Assembly: GCF_023074185.1 (NCBI RefSeq)
Contig: NZ_JADPKY010000071.1
Location: 1 to 64,000 of the forward strand
Direction of reading: 5' to 3'
Source: Bradyrhizobium sp. 132
GTDB lineage: Bacteria; Pseudomonadota; Alphaproteobacteria; Rhizobiales; Xanthobacteraceae
Length of the DNA: 64,000 bases
Shown here piece by piece: positions 8,928 to 18,337 of the stretch (position 1 is the stretch's first letter; each line of letters starts with the position of its first letter). Below the pieces are notes generated by a model. The model saw only the letters and a list, made by a program, of their open reading frames with translations. It was not told where the DNA came from and made no database searches. A program made the translations under genes and the position numbers.

Positions 8928-9799
8928 GCGTGGCTGCTGAGGAGCGGAACGCACGCGCGCCCTGGGCGCTGAGCGCGCCAGCCCTGATGCTGTTCGTCGG
9001 CGTGTTGCTGATCCCGCTGGCAATGACCGTGATGCTGTCGTTCCACGACTGGGGTCAGTACAAGGGCATTGAGCCGGTCTTCATCCTCAAGAACTGGCAC
9101 GAGATCGTAACCGACCCCTATTACGCCGAGATGTTCTGGCGGACGTTTCGCATCGCGATCCTGACCACGCTGCTCACCGCCGTGCTCGGCGCGCCCGAAG
9201 CCTACATCCTCAACCGCATGAGCGGACGCTGGAAGAGTGTCTTCCTCCTCGTGATCCTCGGGCCGCTGTTGATTTCCGTGGTGGCGCGAACGCTCGGCTG
9301 GGCGCTGCTGTTCGGCGGTAACAACGGCCTCGTCAACAAGCTGCTGATGTCGGCCGGGTTGATCCGCGCACCCATTCCCTTCATGTTCACCGAAACCGGC
9401 ATGGTGGTTGCGCTCGCGCATGTGATGATGCCGTTCATGGTGCTCTCGGTGTGGGCCGCGCTGCAGCGGCTCGATCCGCAGATCGAGAATGCCGCGCTGT
9501 CGCTCGGCGCCGGCCCTGTAACGATCATCCGCCGCATCATTATGCCGCAAATCATGCCGGGCGTGCTGTCGGGCGCAATCATTGTGTTCTCGCTCTCAGC
9601 CAGCGCGTTTGCGACTCCCGCGATCATCGGGGGGCGCCGGCTCAAGGTCGCGGCGACGCTCGCCTATGACGAGTTCCTCAACACGCTGAACTGGCCGCTG
9701 GGCGCAGCGGTTGCCACGCTACTGCTCGCCGCGCTGGTCTTGATCGTCGTTGGCAGCAACGCGCTGATCGAGCGCCGTTACGCGGAGGTATTCCGATGA
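8924..9799 (+). CDS. ABC transporter permease (PotB-like)
   Basis: A 291-residue inner-membrane permease with about six helices. The cytoplasmic EAA loop that docks the ATPase reads ENAALSLGAGPVTIIRRI followed by PQIMPGVLSG. The start overlaps the ATPase stop and its own stop overlaps the next permease start (ATGA at 9796-9799). Together with the second permease it forms the channel of the importer. Confidence 0.92.
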   Translation: MSVAAEERNARAPWALSAPALMLFVGVLLIPLAMTVMLSFHDWGQYKGIEPVFILKNWHEIVTDPYYAEMFWRTFRIAILTTLLTAVLGAPEAYILNRMSGRWKSVFLLVILGPLLISVVARTLGWALLFGGNNGLVNKLLMSAGLIRAPIPFMFTETGMVVALAHVMMPFMVLSVWAALQRLDPQIENAALSLGAGPVTIIRRIIMPQIMPGVLSGAIIVFSLSASAFATPAIIGGRRLKVAATLAYDEFLNTLNWPLGAAVATLLLAALVLIVVGSNALIERRYAEVFR

Positions 9800-10602
9800 G
9801 CCGGAACGGCCCGCTCGCGCTGATCTTCCACACCATCTTCGTCATCGTCATGGTGTCGCCGATCCTCGTGGTCTGCCTCGTCGCGTTCACGCCCGAAGGC
9901 TTCCTGTCGTTGCCGACCAACGGTTTTTCGCTGCGCTGGTTCAGGGCGATCGCCAACTATCCCGAATTCATTCACGCCTTCTGGATCAGTCTTGGCCTCG
10001 GCGCGCTGTCTTCTTTTGTGGCGATGTTGTTCGCGGTGCCGGCGGCGCTGGCGATCGCGCGCTATCGCTTCCGCGGTCGCGATGCGCTGGCCGCGCTGTT
10101 CCTGTCGCCGCTGATGATCCCGCATGTCGTGCTCGGCATCGCCTTCCTGCGCTTCTTCACCTCGGCGGGCCTCGGCGGCAGCTTCGCGGCGCTGATCATC
10201 GCGCATGTCATCATCGTGTTTCCGTTCGCGCTGCGGCTGACGCTTGCGGCTGCAACCGGCATGGATCTCTCGGTCGAGATGGCCGCGGTCTCGCTCGGCG
10301 CCGGCGGCTGGACGCTGTTCCGCCGAGTCACCTTGCCGCTGATCCTGCCAGGTGTCATCAGCGGCTGGGCGCTCGCCTTCATCCAGTCCTTCGACGATCT
10401 CACCATGACCGTCTTCCTTGCGGCACCCGGCACCGAGACGCTGCCGGTGCGCATGTTTCTGTACATCCAGGACAACATCGATCCGCTGGTGACGTCGGTC
10501 TCGGCCTGCGTGATCGCGATCACCATGACCGCCCTCATTCTGCTCGACCGCTTCTACGGGCTCGATCGTGTGCTCGCCGGCAAGGGCGATACGGGACGAT
10601 AG
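9796..10602 (+). CDS. ABC transporter permease (PotC-like)
   Basis: A 268-residue permease with about six membrane helices and the EAA motif EMAAVSLGAGGWTLFRRV then LPLILPGVISG. It pairs with the upstream PotB-like protein. The stop at 10600-10602 is 8 bases before the next gene, which has its own AGGAGA ribosome site, so transport and oxidation genes appear co-transcribed. Confidence 0.92.
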   Translation: MSRNGPLALIFHTIFVIVMVSPILVVCLVAFTPEGFLSLPTNGFSLRWFRAIANYPEFIHAFWISLGLGALSSFVAMLFAVPAALAIARYRFRGRDALAALFLSPLMIPHVVLGIAFLRFFTSAGLGGSFAALIIAHVIIVFPFALRLTLAAATGMDLSVEMAAVSLGAGGWTLFRRVTLPLILPGVISGWALAFIQSFDDLTMTVFLAAPGTETLPVRMFLYIQDNIDPLVTSVSACVIAITMTALILLDRFYGLDRVLAGKGDTGR

Positions 10603-10610
10603 GAGAACTC

Positions 10611-11747
10611 ATGTCAGGGGATTACGACGTCGCCGTTGTCGGCGGCGGATTGCTCGGCTCCGCCATTGCCTGGGGTCTCGGCAGGCTCGGCAAGAGCGTC
10701 GCCGTGCTTGACGAGGGCGACATCACCAAGCGCGCCTCGCGCTCCAACTTTGCCCTGGTCTGGGTTCAGAGCAAGGGCTTGGGCATGCCGGCGTATACGG
10801 TGTGGACTGTGCAGGCGTCACAAGCATGGGGAAGGCTTGCTTCGGAGTTGAAGCAGCAGACCGGTCTCGATGTTTCGCTTCAGCAAAATGGCGGCTTCCA
10901 TCTGACGCTCGGCGAAGACGAGTTCGGCCAGCGCGCCGAACTGGTCACGCGCATGCACAACCAGACCGGTGCTGCCGACTACAAGATGGAGATGCTCTCC
11001 GCATCCGACGTGAAGAAGTCGCTGCCGCTGATCGGCCCCGAGGTGTCCGGCGGCAGCTATTGCCCGCTCGACGGCCACGTCAATTCGCTGCGCACGTTCC
11101 GAGCGTTCCACACCGGCTTCAAGGCGTACGGCATCGACTATTTCCCGGAGCGCCCGGTTTCGGCTATCAGCAAAAGCGGTGGTGAATTCAAGTTGGCCAC
11201 GCCGAAGGGCGAGCTTCGCGCCCCCAAGATCGTGCTGGCCGCCGGCAACGCCAACCAGACGCTCGCGCCGATGGTCGGTCTTTACGCCCCGATGGGCCCG
11301 ACCCGCGGCCAGATCGTGGTGACCGAGCGGACCATGCCGTTCCTGCCGCATCCGCTGACTACGATCCGCCAGACCGACGAGGGTACGGTGATGATCGGCG
11401 ACAGCAAGGAAGACGAGCTCGACGATCGCGCGCTGAAGCACTCGATCAGCGCTGTGATGACCGATCGCGCGCAGCGGACGTTTCCGCATCTGTCGCGGCT
11501 CAACGTGGTCAGGAGCTGGGCCGGCATCCGCGTCATGCCGCAGGACGGCTTTCCGATTTACGACCAGTCGGAGACCCATCCCGGCGCCTTCGTCGCCTGC
11601 TGCCATTCCGGCGTCACGCTCGCCTCCAACCACGCTTTCGAGATCGCGCGGATGGTCGCGCAGGGTTCGCTCGAGCCGGAGCTGGTCGGCGCGTTCTCGG
11701 CCAGCCGTTTTGGCGCCGCTGGCGCTGCGAACAACAGCGGCTATTAG
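10611..11747 (+). CDS. FAD-dependent D-amino-acid/amine oxidoreductase (DadA-like)
   Basis: A 378-residue DAO-family flavoprotein. The FAD-binding dinucleotide fold is at the N-terminus (VAVVGGGLLGSAIAWGLGRL), and the C-terminal WAGIRVMPQDGFPIYD is the conserved end of glycine/D-amino-acid oxidases. It should oxidise a C-N bond of a secondary or primary amine to an imine. A clear AGGAGA lies 5 bases before the ATG. It is the first of three flavin/iron-sulfur genes behind the importer. A second DAO-family subunit is encoded at 13475, so the operon has two related flavoproteins. The substrate is not evident from sequence. Confidence 0.88.
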   Translation: MSGDYDVAVVGGGLLGSAIAWGLGRLGKSVAVLDEGDITKRASRSNFALVWVQSKGLGMPAYTVWTVQASQAWGRLASELKQQTGLDVSLQQNGGFHLTLGEDEFGQRAELVTRMHNQTGAADYKMEMLSASDVKKSLPLIGPEVSGGSYCPLDGHVNSLRTFRAFHTGFKAYGIDYFPERPVSAISKSGGEFKLATPKGELRAPKIVLAAGNANQTLAPMVGLYAPMGPTRGQIVVTERTMPFLPHPLTTIRQTDEGTVMIGDSKEDELDDRALKHSISAVMTDRAQRTFPHLSRLNVVRSWAGIRVMPQDGFPIYDQSETHPGAFVACCHSGVTLASNHAFEIARMVAQGSLEPELVGAFSASRFGAAGAANNSGY

Positions 11748-11766
11748 AGATATTGAAGGAGCCAAG

Positions 11767-12063
11767 ATGTTCAAACGATTCGAACAGGACAAACGGCCGC
11801 CGGTGCAGATCTTCGTCGACGGCATTGCCGTCGCGGCGCGGCAGGGCGACACCGTCTCGGCCGCGCTGCTGGCCTCGAGCTGCGACGTGCGCCGGTCGAC
11901 CGCGGTGAGCGGTGCACTGCGTCTTCCCTATTGCATGATGGGCGTGTGCTTCGATTGCCTCGTCACCATCGACGGCGTCGGCAACCGCCAGGGCTGCCTC
12001 GTGCCGGTCACTGAGGGCATGCAGATCGAGATCCAGAAGGGCAAGCGGGAGATCGGAAAATGA
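11767..12063 (+). CDS. Small [2Fe-2S] subunit of a heterotrimeric amine/opine dehydrogenase
   Basis: A 98-residue ferredoxin-like protein of the 2Fe-2S_4 family (HcnA, opine oxidase gamma, D-hydroxyproline dehydrogenase gamma). The ligands are seen as CMMGVCFDC followed about eleven residues later by the Cys in NRQGC. The start MFKRFEQDKRPP follows a strong AAGGAG. Its stop overlaps the next start (ATGA at 12060-12063), so it is made with the alpha subunit. Small size and order of genes match known trimeric dehydrogenases. Confidence 0.88.
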   Translation: MFKRFEQDKRPPVQIFVDGIAVAARQGDTVSAALLASSCDVRRSTAVSGALRLPYCMMGVCFDCLVTIDGVGNRQGCLVPVTEGMQIEIQKGKREIGK

Positions 12064-13478
12064 CTGTGGCTCCCAAGCGCGAAGACTATGATGTCGTGGT
12101 GATCGGCGCCGGGCCTGCGGGCCTCGCGGCCGCTGCGACCTCGGCCGAAGCCGGTCTGTCGACCCTACTACTCGACGAGAACATCGGTCCCGGCGGCCAG
12201 GTGTTTCGCGCCATCGCCTCGACGCCGGTGACCGAGCGCAATCAGCTCGGCGCGGACTATTGGGTGGGTGCCGATCTCGTGCAAGCATTGCGCGCGAGCA
12301 ACGCCGAAGTCATCCATCGCGCCACGGTCTGGAGCCTCGACCGCAACCTGGAGATCGCCGTCTCGGTCGGGGGCGCCTCCGCCTTTGTCAAGGCGAAACG
12401 CGTGATCCTTGCGACCGGTGCGCTGGAGCGGCCGTTTCCGATTCCCGGCTGGACGCTGCCGGGTGTGATGACCGCGGGCGCGGCGCAGACGATGTTGAAG
12501 TCGTCAGCGTTGGTGCCGGACAGACGCACGGTGATCGCGGGGCAGGGGCCTCTGCTCTGGCTGCTCGCCGCGCAGATTTTGCGGCTCGGTGGCCGCATCG
12601 ATCGCATTCTCGACACCACCGAGCGTGGCAACTACTTCGCCGCTCTGCCTCACGCTTTCGCCTTTCTGGCCTCGCCCTATTTCCGCAAGGGCCTGTCGAT
12701 GATGCGCGAAGTGAAGGCGAAGGTTCAGGTCGTCTCCGGCGTCACCGAGCTTGCGGCATCCGGCGACGGCCAGCTCGCGGGCGTGAGCTATGTGGCCGGT
12801 GGCAAGCGCGAGACCATTCCGGCGGATTTGCTGCTGCTGCATCAGGGCGTCGTGCCCAATGTCAATCTGGCGATGGCGGCCGGCGTCGATCATCGCTGGG
12901 ACGATCTGCAATTGTGCTGGTCGCCGGTGCTCGACGCGAGCGGCAATTCGTCGGTCGCCGGCATTGCGATCGCCGGCGACGGTGCCGGCATCGGCGGTGC
13001 GAGTGCAGCCGTGGTACGTGGCCGCATCGCGGCGCGGGCAGCGGCGGAAGCATTGGCGCCTGCGGCTGCCGCGAAGCTTCCCGCGTTGGCGACGCTCCGT
13101 TCCGATCTCGCCAAGGCCGAGCGTGGTCGCACCTTCCTCGACACGCTGTTCCGCCCAGCGCCGCAGTTTCGCATTCCCGCAGGCGACACCATCGTCTGTC
13201 GCTGCGAGGAGGTGACCGCGAAGGACATTCTCGATGCCGTCGCGATCGGCGCGACCGGGCCCAATCAACTCAAGGCCTATCGCCGCACCGGCATGGGTCC
13301 GTGCCAGGGCCGGCTCTGCGGCCTCACCGTCACCGAGCTGATGGCGCAGGCGCGGGCCAAAACCCCGCAGGAGATCGGCTATTACCGGCTGCGCGCGCCG
13401 GTCAAGCCGATCACGCTCGCCGAGCTTGCCGCGGTTCCGAAGAGCGAAGACGACATCAAGGCGGTGGTGCGCGGATGA
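12060..13478 (+). CDS. FAD/NAD-binding alpha subunit, HcnB/opine oxidase A-like
   Basis: A 472-residue pyridine-nucleotide-disulfide-type oxidoreductase. The N-terminus has the FAD motif VVIGAGPAGLAAAATSAEAG, a central NAD-fold region follows, and the C-terminus carries a BFD-like [2Fe-2S] cysteine set: CRCEEVTAKDIL and, about 33 residues later, CQGRLC. This layout is that of hydrogen cyanide synthase HcnB, octopine/nopaline oxidase subunit A and D-hydroxyproline dehydrogenase alpha. It overlaps the genes on both sides by 4 bases (ATGA). It should shuttle electrons from the beta subunit to the respiratory chain. Confidence 0.9.
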   Translation: MTVAPKREDYDVVVIGAGPAGLAAAATSAEAGLSTLLLDENIGPGGQVFRAIASTPVTERNQLGADYWVGADLVQALRASNAEVIHRATVWSLDRNLEIAVSVGGASAFVKAKRVILATGALERPFPIPGWTLPGVMTAGAAQTMLKSSALVPDRRTVIAGQGPLLWLLAAQILRLGGRIDRILDTTERGNYFAALPHAFAFLASPYFRKGLSMMREVKAKVQVVSGVTELAASGDGQLAGVSYVAGGKRETIPADLLLLHQGVVPNVNLAMAAGVDHRWDDLQLCWSPVLDASGNSSVAGIAIAGDGAGIGGASAAVVRGRIAARAAAEALAPAAAAKLPALATLRSDLAKAERGRTFLDTLFRPAPQFRIPAGDTIVCRCEEVTAKDILDAVAIGATGPNQLKAYRRTGMGPCQGRLCGLTVTELMAQARAKTPQEIGYYRLRAPVKPITLAELAAVPKSEDDIKAVVRG

Positions 13479-14596
13479 CCAAAAACGTGGATGCGATCGT
13501 CGTCGGCGGCGGCATCCACGGATGCTCGACCGCGCTGCATCTGTGCCTCGCCGGCCTGAAGCCGGTGCTGATCGAGAAGGACTATGCGGGCCGCCACGCC
13601 TCCGGCGTCAATGCCGGCGGTGTGCGCCAGCTCGCGCGGCACATCCCGGAAATCCCCCTCTCGATCCGCTCGATGGGAATCTGGGAGAAGATTTCGGACC
13701 TCGTCGACGACGATTGCAGTTTTGAAAACTACGGCCAGGTGCTGGTCGCCGAGAACGAGGAAGAGCTCGCGGTGTGCCGCGCGCGCGTCGCCGAACTGAA
13801 CACGCTCGGTTTCACCCACGAGGAGCTGATCGACGCGACTGAATTGCGCCGCCTCGTGCCGGCGGTGGCCGAGACCTGTCCCGGCGGCGTGGTCTCGCGC
13901 CGCGACGGCGCCGCCAATCCGGCGCAGACCACGACGGCGTTCCGGCGCAAGGCGGAGCAGCTCGGCGCGATAGTGCGCGAGGGCGTCGCCGCCAGCAACA
14001 TCCGGCAGAGCGAGGGCCTCTGGCATGTCGATGTCGGCGCCGAGAGCTTTGCCGCGCCGGTGCTGGTCAATGCCGCCGGCGCCTGGGCCGGGACCATCGC
14101 AGCCACGCTCGGTGAGCCCGTTCCGGTCGAGACTGTGGCGCCGATGCTGATGATCACCTCACGCGTGCCTCACTTCATCGATCCCGTCGTGATCCTGCGC
14201 GGCCGAAAGCTCTCCTTCAAGCAATTCAAGAACGGCACCGTGCTGATCGGCGGCGGCCATCTAGCCACGCCCTATCAGGATCGCAACGAGACGGTGCTGG
14301 ACTGGAAGAGCCTTGCGACCAGCGCCCGCACCGTGTTCGAGTTGTTTCCGGTGATGCGCGACGCGACGATCGTCCGGGCCTGGGCCGGCATCGAGGCGAA
14401 GATGAAGGACGACATCCCAGTGTTCGGACCGAGCAGCCGCCACAAGGGCCTCTATCACCAGTTCGGATTTTCGCTGCACGGCTTCCAGCTCGGCCCCGGC
14501 GCCGGCGCCGTGATGGCGGAGCTGATTGTCAATGGCGGCACCCAGACCCGCATCGGCGATCTCGGCATCGACCGTTTCTATTCCCCCACGCTCTAG
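13475..14596 (+). CDS. FAD-dependent beta subunit, HcnC/opine oxidase B-like
   Basis: A 373-residue DAO-family flavoprotein beginning MTKNVDAIVVGGGIHGCSTA, with WAGIEAKMKDDIPVFG near the C-terminus. In trimeric dehydrogenases this is the catalytic subunit that oxidises the C-N bond of glycine, opines or D-hydroxyproline. It starts inside the stop of the alpha subunit gene and is followed 15 bases later by a RidA gene. The combination predicts that the product is a reactive imine or enamine. Confidence 0.88.
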   Translation: MTKNVDAIVVGGGIHGCSTALHLCLAGLKPVLIEKDYAGRHASGVNAGGVRQLARHIPEIPLSIRSMGIWEKISDLVDDDCSFENYGQVLVAENEEELAVCRARVAELNTLGFTHEELIDATELRRLVPAVAETCPGGVVSRRDGAANPAQTTTAFRRKAEQLGAIVREGVAASNIRQSEGLWHVDVGAESFAAPVLVNAAGAWAGTIAATLGEPVPVETVAPMLMITSRVPHFIDPVVILRGRKLSFKQFKNGTVLIGGGHLATPYQDRNETVLDWKSLATSARTVFELFPVMRDATIVRAWAGIEAKMKDDIPVFGPSSRHKGLYHQFGFSLHGFQLGPGAGAVMAELIVNGGTQTRIGDLGIDRFYSPTL

Positions 14597-14611
14597 CAAC
14601 AAGAGGACATC

Positions 14612-14959
14612 ATGAGCATTACCCGCAGCATCCGCACGCCGATCATGCACCGCGCCGTCGAGGCCAACGGCTTCGTCTTCCTTGGCGGCACCATCGCCGA
14701 CGACACCTCGCTCTCGATGGGCGAGCAGACCCGTAACATCCTCGGCAAGATCGCCGCCTATCTGAAGGAAGCGGGCACCGACAAGTCGCGCGTCGTGAGC
14801 ACCTCGATCTTCGTCACGGACCTTTCCAAGAAGAAGGAGATGGACGCGGCCTGGACCGAGTTCTTCGGCGACAATCTGCCGACCCGGGCCACCGTCGGCG
14901 TCGCCGATCTCGGCGGCAGCGCGCTGATCGAAGTCGTGGTGACCGCGCTCAAGGGCTGA
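14612..14959 (+). CDS. ridA: RidA family imine/enamine deaminase
   Basis: A 115-residue RidA (YjgF/YER057c/UK114) protein. The family's substrate-carboxylate Arg is in PTRATVGVADLG, and the Glu in SALIEVVVTAL is also conserved. These trimeric enzymes hydrolyse imines and enamines formed by amine-oxidising enzymes. Its place at the end of an operon with two flavin amine oxidases makes sense: it would clear the imine product. An AAGAGGA ribosome site precedes the ATG. A hairpin follows at 14972-14995. Confidence 0.9.
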   Translation: MSITRSIRTPIMHRAVEANGFVFLGGTIADDTSLSMGEQTRNILGKIAAYLKEAGTDKSRVVSTSIFVTDLSKKKEMDAAWTEFFGDNLPTRATVGVADLGGSALIEVVVTALKG

Positions 14960-14971
14960 TCGCGCAGGCCG

Positions 14972-14995
14972 GCGGGGAACGTCAGCGTTCCCCGC
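14972..14995 (+). terminator. Hairpin after ridA
   Basis: A perfect 10-bp stem (GCGGGGAACG / CGTTCCCCGC) with a TCAG loop lies 12 bases after the ridA stop. No T-run follows, so it may end transcription weakly, stabilise the 3' end, or assist Rho. Confidence 0.5.
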
Positions 14996-15129
14996 GCTGT
15001 CGCCCCTGCGAGCCTCGCCTTGATCTCGCCCTTCAATGGGACTACTTAGACAGTCTCCAATCAGGATATTCGCAGCCATGGATTTTACCCCGACCGCAAA
15101 GCCGACCTGCCTTGCTCACGGGGAATTCC

Positions 15130-16713
15130 ATGCCTGCTTCAATCATCCTGTCGAATCTGTCGCTGTCCACGCCTGACGGCCGCCCTCTTTTTTCCAATAT
15201 CGATCTGACGTTCGGCGCCGAGCGGACCGGCCTTGTCGGCCGCAACGGCGTCGGGAAGACGACGCTGCTTGCGTCGATCTCTCGCGAGCACGTCCCCCAA
15301 TCGGGGCGCGTTGTCGTCAACGGCACCGTCGGACTGCTGCGCCAGGACGTCCAGCTCCTTGCGGGCGCGAAGGTGATCGACCTGTTCGGTGCGCGACCAG
15401 GGCTGGAGTTGCTTCGTCGCGCTGAACGCGGGGAAGCCTCGGCCGAGGAGGTCATCGAGGTCGATTGGACCCTTGAGACACGGCTTGCATCTGCCCTTGC
15501 GCTTGTCGGGTTCGGCGTCGCTCCGGAGATCGAGCTCGGGCGCTTGTCGGGCGGGCAAATCACGCGGGTTTGTCTCGCCGCGCTGATTTTCGCGGAGCCG
15601 GACTTCCTGCTGCTCGACGAGCCCACCAACAATCTCGATCGGAAGGGGCGCGCGTCCGTGATCAATTTCCTTGCGTCCTGGCGCGGTGGGGCGATTGTCG
15701 TCAGCCATGATCGGAGCCTGCTCGAAACGATGGATGCGATTGTCGAGCTGACGTCGCTCGGAGCCACGCGATACGGCGGTAATTGGAGCAGTTACCGCGA
15801 GCAGAAGGCCGTCGCGCTTGCGGCTGTCAGGCACGATCTCGCACATGCCGAGAGGCGCCTGTCCGGGATTGACGGGAAGGCGCAGGAAGCTGCGGAGAAG
15901 AAAGCGCGCAAGGACAGCGGGGGTAAGAAGAAGCGCGCCAAAGGCGACATGCCGCGCATCCTCGCCGGCGCGCGCAAGGATCGTAGCGAGGACAGCGGCG
16001 GCAAGAACGTGCAGATCGCTGAGCGGCGTCGCGCGGAAGCGCTTGAGGCCGTCGATACCGCACGCCGGCGCATCGAGATTCTTCAGCCAATGTCGGTGAA
16101 ACTAACTTCGACCCACCTGCCGGCGGGGAGGGAGGTGGTTTGGCTGGATCGGGCAAGTGCTGGCTATCAGCCGGACCGGATAATCCTGCACGATCTATCG
16201 CTCACGATCGCCGGACCGGAGCGCGTGGCCATTGTCGGGCCCAACGGTTCCGGCAAGACGACGCTGCTGAAACTCATCGCCGGCGAGCTGCATCCGCTCT
16301 CCGGCATAGTGCGGGTCAGGCCGGACTTTGCGCTGTTCGACCAGAAGGTCAGCCTGCTCGATCCCGCGATCTCCATCCTGGACAATTTTGGGCGTCTCAA
16401 TCCGAAGGCGGGTCCGAATGAGTGCCATGCCGCGCTGGCGCGTTTCATGTTTCGCGCCGATGCGGCCTTGCAAATCGTCGGACACCTGAGCGGCGGGCAA
16501 ATGTTTCGCGCGGGCCTCGCCTGTGTGCTGGGCGGAGCGACGCCGCCGTCCCTGCTGATCCTCGACGAGCCGACCAATCATCTGGACATCGATTCCATCG
16601 AAGCCGTCGAGGCAGGTTTGAGGGCCTATGACGGCGCGCTTCTCGTCGTCAGCCATGACGAGGCGTTCTTGCAGGCGATAGGGATCACGCGCAGGGTCGA
16701 GCTGGCCGGATAA
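15130..16713 (+). CDS. ABC-F family ATPase
   Basis: A 527-residue protein with two ABC cassettes and no membrane segments, the ABC-F plan. Walker A copies are GRNGVGKTT (about residues 37-45) and GPNGSGKTT, with signatures LSGGQITR and LSGGQMFR and Walker B motifs LLLDEPTNNLD and LILDEPTNHLD. A Lys/Arg-rich linker of about 60 residues joins the cassettes, where ABC-F proteins place their P-site tRNA interaction domain. ABC-F proteins act on ribosomes. The start at 15130 (MPASIILSNLSLS) is preferred over an upstream ATG at 15112, because homologous text begins there. Which ABC-F subgroup this belongs to is open. Confidence 0.9.
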   Translation: MPASIILSNLSLSTPDGRPLFSNIDLTFGAERTGLVGRNGVGKTTLLASISREHVPQSGRVVVNGTVGLLRQDVQLLAGAKVIDLFGARPGLELLRRAERGEASAEEVIEVDWTLETRLASALALVGFGVAPEIELGRLSGGQITRVCLAALIFAEPDFLLLDEPTNNLDRKGRASVINFLASWRGGAIVVSHDRSLLETMDAIVELTSLGATRYGGNWSSYREQKAVALAAVRHDLAHAERRLSGIDGKAQEAAEKKARKDSGGKKKRAKGDMPRILAGARKDRSEDSGGKNVQIAERRRAEALEAVDTARRRIEILQPMSVKLTSTHLPAGREVVWLDRASAGYQPDRIILHDLSLTIAGPERVAIVGPNGSGKTTLLKLIAGELHPLSGIVRVRPDFALFDQKVSLLDPAISILDNFGRLNPKAGPNECHAALARFMFRADAALQIVGHLSGGQMFRAGLACVLGGATPPSLLILDEPTNHLDIDSIEAVEAGLRAYDGALLVVSHDEAFLQAIGITRRVELAG

Positions 16714-16740
16714 TTCGGCTCGCCAAGGCCTGTCGTCCTA

Positions 16741-16779
16741 ACAACAAAAACCCGACGCTCTGCCCCCAGCGCGTCGGGT
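16741..16779 (-). terminator. Intrinsic terminator of dctA
   Basis: On the minus strand a 9-bp stem ACCCGACGC / GCGTCGGGT is followed directly by TTTTTGTTGT. It lies about 100 bases after the dctA stop. The stem sits in the gap between convergent dctA and the ABC-F gene and could act in both directions, since GGAAAAAA lies on the other side. Confidence 0.8.
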
Positions 16780-16882
16780 GGAAAAAATGAGTATCAATCC
16801 GTGATCCCAACACCGGTATTGTGAGGCGTGCCGCATCAATTTTCCACTCCGGGAAACTACCGCGTCGGAACCGGGCGCGGTC

Positions 16883-18211
16883 TTACGCACCTCCACCGGG
16901 CTCCAGCGCTTCGCCCATCTCCAGCGGATGGGCCATGGTCTCGTGCAAGGCGTCGCGGTCGAGTTCGCCTTCCGAGAGGCTGATGACGACGCAGGCAACG
17001 CCATTGCCGATCAGATTGGTCAGCGCGCGGCACTCGCTCATGAACTTGTCGATGCCGACCAGGATCGCGATCGACTGGATCGGAATGTCAGGCACGATCG
17101 AGAGCGTCGCCGCGAGCGTGATGAAGCCCGCCCCGGTCACGCCCGAGGCCCCCTTCGAGGTGATCATGGCGATGCCGAGAATGCCGAGTTCCTGCCAGAT
17201 GGTCAGATGGGTGTTGGTCGCCTGCGCCAAAAACAGCGTCGCCAGCGTCATGTAAATGTTGGTGCCGTCGAGGTTGAAGCTGTAGCCGGTCGGAATCACG
17301 AGGCCGACCACCGAGCGCGACGCGCCGAGATGCTCCATCTTCTGGATCATCTGCGGCAGCACCGTCTCCGACGACGAGGTACCGAGCACGATCAGCAGTT
17401 CGTCCTTGATGTAGGCGATGAAGCGCAGGATCGAGAAGCCGGCAAGCCGTGCGATTGCGCCGAGCACGATCAACACGAACAGGATGCTGGTGAGATAGAA
17501 CGTGCCGATCAGGGCGGCGAGATTGAGTAGTGAGCCGAGGCCGTAGGCGCCGACGGTGAACGCCATCGCGCCGAATGCACCGATAGGGGCGACACGCACG
17601 ATGATGCGGATGATGCCGAAGAACATCTTCGCGGCCTTGTCGATCGCTTCCGCAATGGGCTCGCCGGCTTTGCCGAGAAAGGCAATGGCGAAGCCCGACA
17701 GGATCGAGATCAGCAGCACCTGCAAGAGATCGCCGCGTGCGATGGCGCCAAGATAGCTGTCGGGGATGATCGCCATCAAATGGGCGACTATGCCTTCCTC
17801 CTTGGCCTTGGTGACGTAGGTCGCCACCGACTTCGGATCGATCGTGGCGGGATCGATGTTAAAGCCGCTGCCGGGCTGCAGCACCTCGCCGACAAGTAGG
17901 CCTATCGCGAGCGCGACAGTCGAGACCGTCTCGAAATAGATCAGTGACTTCAGTCCGACCCGGCCGACGCGCTTGAGGTCGCCCATCGAGGAGATGCCGT
18001 GCACCACGGTGCAGAAGATCACAGGCGCGATCATCATCTTGATCAGTGATATGAAGCCGTCGCCGAGCGGCTTCAGGGCCTTGCCGAGATCGGGGTAGAA
18101 ATAGCCGATGAGCACCCCGAGCACGATCGCGATCAGAACCTGGACGTAGAGGACCTTGTACCAGGGCTGGTGCCGGCGGTGGATGGCTGGCTGGATCGCG
18201 ACTTGTGTCAT
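16883..18211 (-). CDS. dctA: C4-dicarboxylate:cation symporter DctA
   Basis: A 442-residue member of the DAACS family that imports succinate, fumarate and malate across the inner membrane. The N-terminus [20 protein letters not shown] and the segments [10 protein letters not shown] and [14 protein letters not shown] are the family's re-entrant loop signatures. In rhizobia DctA feeds the bacteroid and is controlled by DctBD and sigma-54; no dctBD genes are near it here. Start MTQVAIQ at 18211 matches the usual N-terminus. It is divergent from the nucleobase permease at 18338. Confidence 0.93.
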   Translation of the reverse strand: MTQVAIQPAIHRRHQPWYKVLYVQVLIAIVLGVLIGYFYPDLGKALKPLGDGFISLIKMMIAPVIFCTVVHGISSMGDLKRVGRVGLKSLIYFETVSTVALAIGLLVGEVLQPGSGFNIDPATIDPKSVATYVTKAKEEGIVAHLMAIIPDSYLGAIARGDLLQVLLISILSGFAIAFLGKAGEPIAEAIDKAAKMFFGIIRIIVRVAPIGAFGAMAFTVGAYGLGSLLNLAALIGTFYLTSILFVLIVLGAIARLAGFSILRFIAYIKDELLIVLGTSSSETVLPQMIQKMEHLGASRSVVGLVIPTGYSFNLDGTNIYMTLATLFLAQATNTHLTIWQELGILGIAMITSKGASGVTGAGFITLAATLSIVPDIPIQSIAILVGIDKFMSECRALTNLIGNGVACVVISLSEGELDRDALHETMAHPLEMGEALEPGGGA

Positions 18212-18337
18212 AGAGTAGGCCCCGGAACGTATTGATCTTGTTTGATTTGCATCATGTGATGGCCGCCGCAGAAGCGACAATCACATTTTTGTCTGTTCGC
18301 ACGAAGATTGATGGCTGCACCGCAACTCGGGGGGAAC

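Noticed and set aside
12260..13474. Plus-strand frame upstream of the beta-subunit gene giving a 778-residue product
   Set aside because: Only the part after 13475 is real. The first 400 residues are an out-of-frame reading of the alpha-subunit gene.
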